Assembly: GCA_965230195.1 (NCBI GenBank)
Contig: OZ245997.1
Location: 3,348,001 to 3,412,000, forward strand
Direction: 5' to 3'
Length of the DNA: 64,000 nt
DNA from: Putridiphycobacter sp965230195
GTDB taxonomy: Bacteria > Bacteroidota > Bacteroidia > Flavobacteriales_D > Crocinitomicaceae
Position numbers and translations under genes: made by a program. Positions 17,433 through 26,305 of this stretch are shown here, one piece after another. Each line of letters opens with the position of its first letter. Position 1 is the first letter of the stretch. Below the pieces are notes generated by a model. The model saw only the letters and a list, made by a program, of their open reading frames with translations, searched no databases and was not told where the DNA came from.

Positions 17433-17949
17433 TGAGTTAAATAGAATTGAGTTCAGAGAAGTTGAGTCAACTGATTTCGACATTGTTTTGAAGTGGGAAA
17501 ATGATCCCAAAAACTGGTTGCAGAGTGGTGTTGAACGACCTTATACATCAGGTGAGATCAGGGCTTATGTCAAGGTTAAACAATCTTTGCTTATTCATGG
17601 GCAAACCCGTAGAATTATTGTGCTTAAAGACAGTCGGCAAATTGTAGGTGCAGTTGATTTGTTTAAATACGACTCAACAACTAAAACTGCTAATTTGGGA
17701 ATTCTAATAGAGGAGGAGTTCAGACGTAAAGGTTATGCCACAGAGGCAATACGTAAAATGGAGAAATTTGCGACAAATGAACTGAAGCTGACCTGTATTG
17801 AATGTCAGGTACTTGAGAGCAATCCAGGGTCACAAAAGCTATTTGAAGCAATAGGTTATCAAAAAATAAAATCGGAAGTGGATTCGTACTTCTATTTGGG
17901 AGACTACTATCCTATGTTGACGTATCGGAAAAAGTTAAAAGACGTATAA
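17422..17949 (+). CDS. GNAT acetyltransferase (RimJ/RimL or SpeG type)
   Basis: A 175-residue acetyl-CoA-dependent N-acetyltransferase. The pattern IVLKWENDPKNW near the N-terminus, the acetyl-CoA loop LIEEEFRRKGYATEAI and the C-terminal ECQVLESNPGSQKLFEAIGY are those of the RimJ/L and SpeG groups. The substrate could be a ribosomal protein N-terminus or a polyamine. I chose ATG 17422 rather than the ATG 60 bases upstream: the upstream part is just the dapF coding sequence in another frame, and 17422 gives the usual N-terminus. It overlaps dapF by 11 bp. Confidence 0.85.
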   Translation: MNINELNRIEFREVESTDFDIVLKWENDPKNWLQSGVERPYTSGEIRAYVKVKQSLLIHGQTRRIIVLKDSRQIVGAVDLFKYDSTTKTANLGILIEEEFRRKGYATEAIRKMEKFATNELKLTCIECQVLESNPGSQKLFEAIGYQKIKSEVDSYFYLGDYYPMLTYRKKLKDV

Positions 17950-18633
17950 TTATTCTTCAATAATCAACTGAAACAGTTCTGCAACGGAAGCTTCATATTC
18001 ATTATAGCTCACTTCCTTAAAGGCTTTTTTAGTTTCAAATTCCTTATCATCAATTTCCCGTGATCTGAAATGAGTGGCTCTTAAATGCATTACTACACCG
18101 TATCTTTCAATAATATAGATTAACGGAATACCTGAAGTACCTTTGTAAGCACTAAACCAGTCGGTTTCTTTTACTGACAGGTTGTTCGAAAATGCACATT
18201 TAAATTCTCCAATTGTTTCATTTTTTGAGTCAACAGTATAGTAAGTGGCTAATAAACCCACAACAGTGTCTTCTGTTGTTTCATTGGAAACCGTATAGCT
18301 GGGTTGAGAACCAACTAAAGTCACCAGGTCGTTTTTATCTAAATTGGCCTCAATTTTCTCACTCCCAAAATCGAGTCTCATTTTAAGTGCCTTGGTTTTG
18401 CTTTCTGAAAGAATATCTGTTCTGAAAAATTTTGTATTCTCAATCGAGGCAATCATTTTGTCATCTTTAAACTTAACGATCATTTTTTTGGGGAGAACAA
18501 CATCCATTATGCCATGAAAATCAGAATAGGGGTAGGTTATTTCATACTCTATTTCACCTTGCCGAATTTCAGTGTCTGAACAACCTACCAAAAAAACAAC
18601 TGCAGGTAATAGGAGAAATAACAATTTTTTCAT
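17950..18633 (-). CDS. Hypothetical lipoprotein
   Basis: A 227-residue protein with a lipoprotein signal peptide: MKKLLFLLLPAVVFLVGC, lipid-bearing cysteine at residue 18, then SDTE. I chose the ATG at 18633 because it gives a standard lipoprotein N-terminus; ATG codons at 18639 and 18654 would only add a few residues. The rest looks beta-rich, with a run YEITYPYSDFHGIMDVVLPKK, and has no enzyme motif that I can see. Its stop abuts the convergent GNAT gene. The start is divergent from the arginase operon. Confidence 0.75.
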   Translation of the reverse strand: MKKLLFLLLPAVVFLVGCSDTEIRQGEIEYEITYPYSDFHGIMDVVLPKKMIVKFKDDKMIASIENTKFFRTDILSESKTKALKMRLDFGSEKIEANLDKNDLVTLVGSQPSYTVSNETTEDTVVGLLATYYTVDSKNETIGEFKCAFSNNLSVKETDWFSAYKGTSGIPLIYIIERYGVVMHLRATHFRSREIDDKEFETKKAFKEVSYNEYEASVAELFQLIIEE

Positions 18634-18699
18634 GAGCATGGTATTAAGTAGCAAATATAGAATTTATTATTTAAGTGACTAAAATATGTCTCTCAATTG

Positions 18700-18728
18700 T
18701 TGATAATAATTTGTTTTTAATAAATTTG
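18700..18728 (+). promoter_or_regulatory. Promoter of the arginase-lpxH operon
   Basis: TTG (18700-18702), an 18-base spacer and TAAATTTG (18721-18728) match the Bacteroidota promoter. The -7 box ends only 4 bases before the ATG at 18733, so the transcript would be nearly leaderless. Confidence 0.65.
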
Positions 18729-18732
18729 TCGA

Positions 18733-19683
18733 ATGATTAAAATCATAGAAAATCAATCAGAGATTGGTGCAGGAACAAGGGGTGCAAGTCTTGGTATTGG
18801 GGCTTTAAAAGTTGTTTCACAATCAATTGAAGATGGCTTTTTCGGAAAATATTCATCCCGTGAAATAGTGCATGAAAATGCACGTTTAAACCATCCCACC
18901 AACTTCTCTTTCGCTAAACGAATTGACGGCCTTTTAAAGGTATACGAACGAACAATTTCTACTCTCAAAGAAGTCTATAAAAGTGATGACTTTCCTTTAA
19001 TTTTATCAGGTGATCATGCCTGTGCAGGAGGAACAATTGCTGGTATAAAATCAGCTTTTCCTGATCAGAAAATAGGGGTAATCTGGATTGACGCTCATGC
19101 CGATATTCATACACCTTATACTACACCAAGTGGAAATATTCATGGTATGCCACTGGCATCAGCTTTAGGAGAGGATAATTTAAAAGATCAGATCAACGAT
19201 ATATCGGATGAGACCAGAAACTATTGGGAACAGCTTAAAAATGTTGGCGGAATCAGTCCTAAAATTTCAGTTGAAGATTTGGTTTATATTGCGGTAAGAG
19301 ATACCGAACAACCTGAAGATGATTATATAGCGCGAAATAATATTAAAAATTATACAGTTGAGGCTATACGTCAAAAGGGAGTAGATATAGTGATTGATGA
19401 AATTAGTACAAAACTGAAATCATGTGATATTATTTATGTATCATTTGATGTGGATTCTATGGATTCTATTTTAGTATCGAAAGGTACAGGAACACCGGTT
19501 GAAAACGGTTTGACAGCAGAAGAAGCCAGGCAATTTATGACCGCATTTGCAAATGATGATAAGGTAAAATGCATAGAATTTGTTGAAATTAATCCCTGCC
19601 TTGACGATAAAATAAATACCATGGCGGAAACAGCCTACAGTATCCTGCTGGACGTTACCGGAATTCTGGAAAAACGATTATAA
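18733..19683 (+). CDS. rocF: Arginase (ureohydrolase family)
   Basis: A 316-residue metallohydrolase of the arginase/agmatinase/formimidoylglutamase fold, most like arginase, which cleaves arginine to ornithine and urea. The binuclear Mn site is intact: H95 in SGDHACAGG, D120/H122/D124 in WIDAHADIHT, and D239/D241 in SFDVDSMDS. SGNIHGMPLA gives the arginase-type histidine H137 used as proton shuttle, which argues against formimidoylglutamase. It leads a compact eight-gene operon whose members share no pathway, so the grouping probably reflects shared growth-linked expression. The stop is 2 bp before the start of miaA. Confidence 0.88.
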   Translation: MIKIIENQSEIGAGTRGASLGIGALKVVSQSIEDGFFGKYSSREIVHENARLNHPTNFSFAKRIDGLLKVYERTISTLKEVYKSDDFPLILSGDHACAGGTIAGIKSAFPDQKIGVIWIDAHADIHTPYTTPSGNIHGMPLASALGEDNLKDQINDISDETRNYWEQLKNVGGISPKISVEDLVYIAVRDTEQPEDDYIARNNIKNYTVEAIRQKGVDIVIDEISTKLKSCDIIYVSFDVDSMDSILVSKGTGTPVENGLTAEEARQFMTAFANDDKVKCIEFVEINPCLDDKINTMAETAYSILLDVTGILEKRL

Positions 19684-19685
19684 TT

Positions 19686-20612
19686 TTGGTTGACTTAATT
19701 ACAATATTGGGCCCAACAGCCTCTGGAAAAACTAATTTAGCCTGTCATTTGGCCAGGTTAATTCATGGAGAAATAATTTCAGCCGATTCGAGGCAGATTT
19801 ACGTTGGGATGGATATTGGAACCGGGAAAGATATTGAGGAGTACATCATTGAGGGCACAAAAATAGGTTATCATTTAATTGATCTTCATCCACCAGGGTA
19901 CAAGTATAATATTTGGGAGTATCAAACCGATTTTATCAATGCTTTTCATCAAATAACTGACGATAATAAAGTGCCAATTTTATGTGGAGGAAGCGGTTTA
20001 TATATTGAAACAGCCTTAAAAGGGAATACCTTTACCGGTATCGATTCAAATACTGACTTGCGTAATGAACTGTCAGAACTGTCCAGACCTGAAATTATGA
20101 AGAGATGGGATGCTATTGATGAAGTGCTCAAATCTAAATTGAATAATAATACAATAGGCAGAACAATCAGGGCTATTGAAATAGATACATTTATCAAAAA
20201 CAATCCTGATTGGAAAGAGCCGGTATATCCTGAAATCAACTATACAATTTTTGGAATTGATATTGAACGGGACAGGAGGAGAGAAAAGATTACCAAACGG
20301 TTAAGTTACAGATTAAATAACGGATTGGTAGAGGAGGTGGAAGGTCTTGTGAATCAGGGGCTGTCATTTGCTGATTTGGAGTATTACGGTCTGGAATACA
20401 AGTGGGTTGGTAATTATCTTCAGGATAAAATCAGCAAAAAAGAGTTGTTTGAAGGGTTAAACACAGCTATTCATCAGTTTTCAAAACGACAAATGACCTG
20501 GTTCAGGAGGATGGAAAAACAGGGATATAGAATTATATGGTTGGATGAACAGGACCCTTTGGATAAGAAGCTCAATCATGTTTTAACTCATTTGAGCCAA
20601 AATAATGCTTAG
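19686..20612 (+). CDS. miaA: tRNA dimethylallyltransferase
   Basis: A 308-residue enzyme that transfers a dimethylallyl group to A37 of tRNAs reading UNN codons, keeping the reading frame. P-loop GPTASGKT is at residues 9-16, and EIISADSRQIYVGMDIGTGK follows, both diagnostic. RTIRAIEI and FSKRQMTWFRR in the later part are also family motifs. The start is TTG at 19686: no ATG is available before the P-loop, and translation from here gives MVDLITILGPTASGK. It lies 2 bp after the arginase stop. Confidence 0.95.
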   Translation: MVDLITILGPTASGKTNLACHLARLIHGEIISADSRQIYVGMDIGTGKDIEEYIIEGTKIGYHLIDLHPPGYKYNIWEYQTDFINAFHQITDDNKVPILCGGSGLYIETALKGNTFTGIDSNTDLRNELSELSRPEIMKRWDAIDEVLKSKLNNNTIGRTIRAIEIDTFIKNNPDWKEPVYPEINYTIFGIDIERDRRREKITKRLSYRLNNGLVEEVEGLVNQGLSFADLEYYGLEYKWVGNYLQDKISKKELFEGLNTAIHQFSKRQMTWFRRMEKQGYRIIWLDEQDPLDKKLNHVLTHLSQNNA

Positions 20613-20639
20613 ATTTATCGGGCTATTAGGTCTACCATT

Positions 20640-21692
20640 ATGCAAGCATTAAGGTTTTTACTTTTTCCATTTGCAATATTATACGGCGCAATAACCAGTT
20701 TCAGAAATTGGTTATTTGACCGTCGAATCAAAAGAGAATTGAGGTTTAGTATTCCAATTATTAATGTTGGTAATTTGAGTATGGGAGGAACCGGTAAAAC
20801 ACCGCATACCGAATACCTGATTCGCTTGCTTAAGAAAGATCATCACCTGGCTACATTAAGCAGAGGGTACGGTCGTAAAGTATATGGTTTTCAAATCGCT
20901 GATAAAACTTCTACTGCCCATTCAATAGGAGACGAACCGCTACAATTTTACAGGAAGTTTGGGAGTGAGATTACAGTAGCCGTTGACGCCGACAGGGTAA
21001 ATGGGGTAAGTGAAATTTGTTATCGTAAGGAGGAGACAGATCTTGTGTTATTAGATGATGCTTATCAGCACAGAGCAATTAAACCGGGGTTTAACATTTT
21101 ACTGACCGACTTTAATAAGCCATTTTATAATGACTACATTTTACCTGTAGGGACACTTAGAGAACTGAGAAAAGGTAAAAATAGAGCGGACATTATTATC
21201 GTTACCAAATGCCCACAACTGGATTTCGAGCAACAGGATCAAATCATCAATAAAATTAAGCCTTCAAAGGCTCAAAAAGTCTTTTTTTCAAAGGTTAAAT
21301 ATGGTAACATTGTCAGTTTAACAAATTTTAGCAAATTGACTGATCAGCCTGAAAAAATCATCCTTGTTACAGGAATAGCCAATGCTTTACCGTTGCGTCA
21401 ATACCTGGAAAAAGAGGCTACAATTGTAAAACATTTCAATTATCCCGATCATTACACTTATAAGGAAAAAGACATTGTTGAAATTCATAATTTATTGACT
21501 AAATTTGCGGATGGTAAAGTCAAAATCGTAACCACAGAAAAAGATGCCATGCGTCTTGGAACCCAACAATTTGAAAAGTTGATAGAAGGAAAGCCCTGGT
21601 TTTACCAGGAAATAGAGGTTGACATTGATAATGACGAAAAATTTAAAGAAACTGTATTGAAATATGTTCAAGAAAATCGCAAAGACTACTGA
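20640..21692 (+). CDS. lpxK: Tetraacyldisaccharide 4'-kinase
   Basis: A 350-residue inner-membrane-associated kinase that phosphorylates the 4' position of the lipid A disaccharide. The N-terminal membrane helix (LRFLLFPFAILYGAITSFRN) is present. The P-loop is GGTGKT (residues 49-54) within VGNLSMGGTGKTPH, and LLDDAYQHR matches the DDxxQHR family motif. Its presence, with lpxH at the end of the same operon, shows the organism makes lipid A. The last 29 bp overlap the purine nucleoside phosphorylase gene, in a different frame. Confidence 0.94.
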   Translation: MQALRFLLFPFAILYGAITSFRNWLFDRRIKRELRFSIPIINVGNLSMGGTGKTPHTEYLIRLLKKDHHLATLSRGYGRKVYGFQIADKTSTAHSIGDEPLQFYRKFGSEITVAVDADRVNGVSEICYRKEETDLVLLDDAYQHRAIKPGFNILLTDFNKPFYNDYILPVGTLRELRKGKNRADIIIVTKCPQLDFEQQDQIINKIKPSKAQKVFFSKVKYGNIVSLTNFSKLTDQPEKIILVTGIANALPLRQYLEKEATIVKHFNYPDHYTYKEKDIVEIHNLLTKFADGKVKIVTTEKDAMRLGTQQFEKLIEGKPWFYQEIEVDIDNDEKFKETVLKYVQENRKDY

Positions 21693-22476
21693 TTATATTC
21701 ATGAGAGAGCACCATTTAATCCTGAAATCGGGATTATTTTAGGAACCGGTCTTGGAGGTCTTGTCAATGAAATAGAAGTTGCTTACTCAATTCCGTATAC
21801 AGACATTCCAAACTTTCCGGTTTCAACGGTTGAAAGCCATTCGGGACGTCTGATTTTTGGAAATCTGGGCAATAAAAAGATAGTGGCTATGCAAGGCCGT
21901 TTTCACTACTATGAAGGGTATTCAATGGAACAAATTACCTTTCCGGTTAGAGTAATGAAAATGTTGGGTATAAAAAAAATATTTATTTCAAATGCTTCAG
22001 GAGGAGTTAATCCTGACTTTGAAGTAGGAGAGATCATGATTGTTAACGATCATATTAATCTGTTTCCGGAACATCCGCTCAGAGGAAAGAATTTGGATGA
22101 ATTAGGTCCTCGTTTTCCTGATATGAGTGATGTTTATGACAAGGATATGATTAAGCTTGCCAAAGAAATTGCTTCAGAAGAGGGAATAAAAGTATCGGAA
22201 GGCGTTTATGTAGGATTAACAGGACCGTCTTTAGAGACGCCTGCGGAATATAAATACATCAGAATTATTGGTGGGGATACAGTAGGCATGTCTACCGTGC
22301 CTGAAGTGCTAGTTGCAAGACATATGGATATTCCGGTTTTTGCAATATCAATCATTACCGATTTAGGTGTTGAAGGAAAAATAAAGAAAGTCAATGTGCA
22401 GGAAATTATAGAGGTAGCCAATAAAAAGGAGCCTAGTATGACATTGATAATGAAAAAAATAATTGAGCGAACATAA
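21664..22476 (+). CDS. Purine nucleoside phosphorylase (trimeric type)
   Basis: A 270-residue enzyme that splits purine nucleosides with phosphate into base and ribose 1-phosphate. IGIILGTGLGGL (phosphate loop), MQGRFHYYEGY, NASGGVNPDFEVGEIM and GPSLETPAEYK are those of the trimeric PNP family. Near the C-terminus the sequence is ISIITDLG, with Asp where the well-studied 6-oxopurine enzymes have Asn; this may bear on base preference. The start overlaps lpxK by 29 bp. The protein N-terminus MFKKIAKTTDYI aligns with known PNPs, so the overlap is real. Confidence 0.93.
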   Translation: MFKKIAKTTDYIHERAPFNPEIGIILGTGLGGLVNEIEVAYSIPYTDIPNFPVSTVESHSGRLIFGNLGNKKIVAMQGRFHYYEGYSMEQITFPVRVMKMLGIKKIFISNASGGVNPDFEVGEIMIVNDHINLFPEHPLRGKNLDELGPRFPDMSDVYDKDMIKLAKEIASEEGIKVSEGVYVGLTGPSLETPAEYKYIRIIGGDTVGMSTVPEVLVARHMDIPVFAISIITDLGVEGKIKKVNVQEIIEVANKKEPSMTLIMKKIIERT

Positions 22477-22484
22477 ACTAATTA

Positions 22485-23945
22485 ATGAAACTAAGTCAGG
22501 ACATAAGAGATAAATACAGAGTGGTTATTGGTTTGGAGGTGCATGCACAAATGCTAACCAAATCCAAAGCCTATTCTGATGATGCCAATGTATATGGTGC
22601 AATTCCAAATACTAATGTCAGTCCGGTAACACTGGGACACCCTGGTACATTGCCGAAAATGAACCGACAGACTATTGATTATGCTGTAAAAATGGGTATT
22701 GCATGTGATTGTAATATCGCAGAAAATCAATTCTTTGCCAGAAAAAATTACTTTTACCCTGATTTACCTAAAGGCTATCAGATTACACAGGACACTACGC
22801 CAATCTGTACAGGAGGTGCTATTGAAATAAAAGGAGATGATGGTAATCCAAAGAAAATTGGCTTGACCAGAATTCATATGGAGGAGGATGCCGGAAAAAG
22901 TATCCATGATATTGATCCATTTAATACTTTAGTTGATTTAAACAGGGCCGGTGTTCCATTAATTGAAATTGTATCGGAACCAGAAATTACTTCCTCTGAT
23001 GAAGCCTATAATTATGTTTCGGAGGTAAGAAAATTGGTAAGGTATCTTGATATTTGTGACGGTAATATGGAAGAGGGGAGTTTGCGTTGTGATGCCAATA
23101 TTTCTGTCATGTTAAAGGATGCTAAGGAGTATGGCAATAAGGTTGAAGTCAAAAATATGAATTCAATCCGAAATGTTAAAAATGCCATTGAATTTGAAAT
23201 TGAAAGGCAGATTCTGGAAAATGAAAATGGTAATAAAATATACTCTGAGACCAGGAATTATGACGCTTTAAAGAATATTACCACTTCAATGAGAACAAAA
23301 GAAGCGGCTAATGATTATCGTTTTTTTCCTGAACCGGATTTACAACCTATCAAAGTCAGTCAAAATCATATTGAGTCGCTAAGAGAGGCTATGCCGCCCT
23401 TACCAAATTACTTGTTTAAAAAGTATACTGAAGAGCTGCAACTATCAGAGTATGATGCCACAAACCTGATCGATTCCAAACCAATAGCATTGTATTTTGA
23501 ATCTATTATAGAATATACCAAAAACTATAAGGCTGCTGCCAATTGGGTAATGGGCGAAGTTAAATCTTACCTAAATCAAAATGCATCATCTATTCATGAC
23601 TTTCCAATTTCGCCGGAAAGGATTGCAAGTTTGATCGAATTAATTGACTCAAAAAAGATATCCCATTCACTGGCTAGTCAGAAAATGTTCCCTAAATTAC
23701 TAACGGAAACAGAAAAGGCGTTAACTGAAATTGCTGAAGAGAATAACTGGTTACAGAATTCAGATGAAGACAGTTTAAGTACTTTTGTTCAGGAAATTAT
23801 TGATGAAAACCCTGCTGAAGTTGAAAGATTTAAGGCAGGAGAAAAGAAATTAATGGGACTGTTTATGGGACAGTTAATGAAAAAGAGTAGAGGTAAGGCT
23901 GACCCTAAAACAGCTGGCGAATTAATAAATAAAATGATATCCTAA
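22485..23945 (+). CDS. gatB: Asp-tRNA(Asn)/Glu-tRNA(Gln) amidotransferase subunit B
   Basis: A 486-residue subunit of the GatCAB amidotransferase, which converts mischarged Glu-tRNA(Gln) (and Asp-tRNA(Asn)) to the right aminoacyl-tRNA. GLEVHAQMLTKSKAYS at the N-terminus, NYFYPDLPKGYQITQ, HMEEDAGKS and LIEIVSEPE are hallmark stretches of the kinase-like domain. The C-terminal 100 or so residues form the helical tail domain that binds the tRNA elbow. Length is typical. gatA and gatC are not in the window. It starts 8 bp after the PNP gene. Confidence 0.96.
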   Translation: MKLSQDIRDKYRVVIGLEVHAQMLTKSKAYSDDANVYGAIPNTNVSPVTLGHPGTLPKMNRQTIDYAVKMGIACDCNIAENQFFARKNYFYPDLPKGYQITQDTTPICTGGAIEIKGDDGNPKKIGLTRIHMEEDAGKSIHDIDPFNTLVDLNRAGVPLIEIVSEPEITSSDEAYNYVSEVRKLVRYLDICDGNMEEGSLRCDANISVMLKDAKEYGNKVEVKNMNSIRNVKNAIEFEIERQILENENGNKIYSETRNYDALKNITTSMRTKEAANDYRFFPEPDLQPIKVSQNHIESLREAMPPLPNYLFKKYTEELQLSEYDATNLIDSKPIALYFESIIEYTKNYKAAANWVMGEVKSYLNQNASSIHDFPISPERIASLIELIDSKKISHSLASQKMFPKLLTETEKALTEIAEENNWLQNSDEDSLSTFVQEIIDENPAEVERFKAGEKKLMGLFMGQLMKKSRGKADPKTAGELINKMIS

Positions 23946-23957
23946 CCAAATATAAAA

Positions 23958-25154
23958 ATGAAAAAAACACTTTTAAGTTTAGCCGTTTTGGCAATCAGTA
24001 CTTTAATGTTTAACAGTTGTGAAACAAAATCAGAAGACGAAAGCATTGAAGGAAGATACATTACCGGTAATATTAAAAACGCCAACGGAAAAGAAGTTCA
24101 GTTATTTGTTTTTGAGGATGGTAAACAATTCTCAATTGATACAGCAGTTGTAGAAAATGATCAATTTAAGTTAGAGACAAAAACCAAGGATCTGAGATTG
24201 TATTTTATCGTTGTGGATCCTTCAGATAAAACTTCACTTCCAGTATATATTATCTCCAATAAAGATGATAAAAACATTACCGTAAGCGGTGAAATGCCAA
24301 AATTTGGTGAGAATGTGGTTATTAAAGGATCAAAAGAATCAGAGAACGTGAAAGCCTATCAGGACTTTTCAATGACTTTGTTCCCCGATAAACAAGATGT
24401 TTATTCAAAAATGCAAAAGGTAAATCCTCAGGATTCGGTAGAAATGAAGAGGTTAGTATTAAGACTAGATTCATTAGTAGGTTTATCAAGAAACTATGCT
24501 ATTAATTATATTGAGAAGAATCCGGGATCGCTTGCAGGTTGGTTGATGTTGAGAGAGTTCTATCCGGTAACAGGAATTCAGGATTTTGATAAGGATCACT
24601 TAATTTATTTCGAAAAAGTATCTAATGGCATTGCTGAAAAGTATCCTAATTCGGAATACCCTGGTATGATTAATCAGGATATCAAGAACCTTAAAACACA
24701 GATTGAAATGAGTGCGAGAACGGTTCAGGCTGTTAATAGCTCTGTTGCACCAGATATTAGCTTGCCAACACCAACCGGAGAAATTATAAACCTGTCTTCA
24801 CTTAAAGGAAAAGTGGTATTGCTTGATTTTTGGGCTTCATGGTGTAAACCTTGCCGCATGGAGAATCCTAATGTAGTAGCTAACTACGAAAAATATAAAG
24901 ACAAAGGTTTCACGGTTTATAGTGTGTCGTTAGATGAGAATAAAGCAGCATGGGAAAAAGCCATAACTGCGGACAACCTTTCATGGGGAAATCACGTTTC
25001 AGATTTACAGGGATGGTCATCTTCTGCAGCAGCACTTTATGGGGTAAGATCTATACCAGCTTCATTTCTATTAGACGAAAATGGCTCAATAGTTGCAAGT
25101 AACCTCAGAGGGCCTGCCCTTGAAAAGAAACTAATTGAAATTTTAGGAGAATAA
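23958..25154 (+). CDS. TlpA-family thioredoxin lipoprotein with DUF4369 domain
   Basis: A 398-residue envelope oxidoreductase. The N-terminus MKKTLLSLAVLAISTLMFNS leads to Cys21, a probable lipoprotein cysteine, followed by ETKSEDES; an S-E-D-E run soon after the cysteine resembles the surface-export signal of flavobacterial lipoproteins. Residues of about 35-270 are a DUF4369-like beta domain with a helical linker. About 275-398 is a TlpA/AhpC-type thioredoxin fold with active site WASWCKPCRMENP and the cis-Pro region SIPASFLLD. It would reduce or isomerise disulfides, or serve haem-protein maturation; the target is unknown. It pairs with the next gene, a paralog. Confidence 0.88.
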   Translation: MKKTLLSLAVLAISTLMFNSCETKSEDESIEGRYITGNIKNANGKEVQLFVFEDGKQFSIDTAVVENDQFKLETKTKDLRLYFIVVDPSDKTSLPVYIISNKDDKNITVSGEMPKFGENVVIKGSKESENVKAYQDFSMTLFPDKQDVYSKMQKVNPQDSVEMKRLVLRLDSLVGLSRNYAINYIEKNPGSLAGWLMLREFYPVTGIQDFDKDHLIYFEKVSNGIAEKYPNSEYPGMINQDIKNLKTQIEMSARTVQAVNSSVAPDISLPTPTGEIINLSSLKGKVVLLDFWASWCKPCRMENPNVVANYEKYKDKGFTVYSVSLDENKAAWEKAITADNLSWGNHVSDLQGWSSSAAALYGVRSIPASFLLDENGSIVASNLRGPALEKKLIEILGE

Positions 25155-25156
25155 TC

Positions 25157-26305
25157 ATGTTAAAAAAATATTGTGTCGTCATACTTGGTCTGGTTGGTTT
25201 AGCATTCCAGTCATCAGCTCAACGAGTTCAACCTCAGGAGGCAAAACTTCCTGTTCATATCGAAGGATTGATCGTAGGGGCTGAAAACCAAAAGCTTTAT
25301 ATTACCAGTCAGGTTTTGGGTGGACAGCAACGGCCATATCATATTATTAATTTGGATAGCACGGGGCAATTCTCAACTGATTTTAAAATTCCGTTTAAAG
25401 ACTATTTTATTGGGAAGCTACAAAATGGTCAGACTATCAACTTAATTTTACATGGAAATGATTCTATAAAAATTTATGGTGATGCCAAAAGCCTACTGTA
25501 TAACTGTAATATAATTGGCTCAACAGACTCTTATCTGATGTTAGACTTTTATAAAGAGTTTTCTAATTTTAAAAGGGTAGAGGACTCTTTAAAAATTGTA
25601 TTGACCAAAGACCCTTCAAAGCAGGTTGAAGTTAATACTTTATTCAGACCATACGCTGAGTCATTTTATACTTATAGAAATACTTTTATTACTGGTAATT
25701 CCAATTCACCAGCATTGTTAGCTGTTTTAGGTTCCATTAATAATCAAACTGAGAAAAAGCTCAGACTTCAGTTGATTGATCAGTTAATCGAGAATTTTTC
25801 CGGTTCTGGTGTAGCCGCTCTGCTTCAAAAGCAAAAAGCACAACTTGAATCTGAACAAAAAAGAGCTGAATTGTTGAGTCCGGGTAAACCGGCTCCGGAA
25901 ATAACATTGCCAAATGTTGATGGTGAAATGGTTAATCTATCGGATTTACGTGGAAAAGTGGTTTTAATTGATTTTTGGGCTTCTTGGTGTGGTCCTTGTA
26001 GAAGAGAGAACCCTAATGTGGTTAAGGCTTACAATAAGTACAATAAAGAAGGCTTTGAGGTGTTTAGTGTGTCGTTTGACCGACCAGGTATGAGAGACCG
26101 TTGGTTAGCAGCTATTAAGCAGGACGGATTAATTTGGCCTAACCATGTGAGTGACTTAAAAGGTTTTGCCACACAAGCCGGAAGGGATTATGGTGTAACC
26201 GGTATTCCTTTTACCTGTTTAATTGATCAGGAAGGTAATATTATTGCAACTAATGTTCGGGGACCAGCCCTTCACAATCAGCTTCAGAAAATCTACGGTT
26301 ATTAA
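25157..26305 (+). CDS. TlpA-family thioredoxin with DUF4369-like domain
   Basis: A 382-residue paralog of the preceding gene, 2 bp downstream. It has an ordinary signal peptide (cleavage probably after SSAQ, near residue 21) and no lipobox, so it is likely to be periplasmic. The N-terminal domain is DUF4369-like and the C-terminal thioredoxin domain has active site WASWCGPCRRENP, the usual CGPC, and the cis-Pro stretch GIPFTCLID. The two proteins share domain order and the sequence around the active site (VLLDFWASWC versus VLIDFWASWC), pointing to tandem duplication. One base overlaps lpxH. Confidence 0.88.
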   Translation: MLKKYCVVILGLVGLAFQSSAQRVQPQEAKLPVHIEGLIVGAENQKLYITSQVLGGQQRPYHIINLDSTGQFSTDFKIPFKDYFIGKLQNGQTINLILHGNDSIKIYGDAKSLLYNCNIIGSTDSYLMLDFYKEFSNFKRVEDSLKIVLTKDPSKQVEVNTLFRPYAESFYTYRNTFITGNSNSPALLAVLGSINNQTEKKLRLQLIDQLIENFSGSGVAALLQKQKAQLESEQKRAELLSPGKPAPEITLPNVDGEMVNLSDLRGKVVLIDFWASWCGPCRRENPNVVKAYNKYNKEGFEVFSVSFDRPGMRDRWLAAIKQDGLIWPNHVSDLKGFATQAGRDYGVTGIPFTCLIDQEGNIIATNVRGPALHNQLQKIYGY

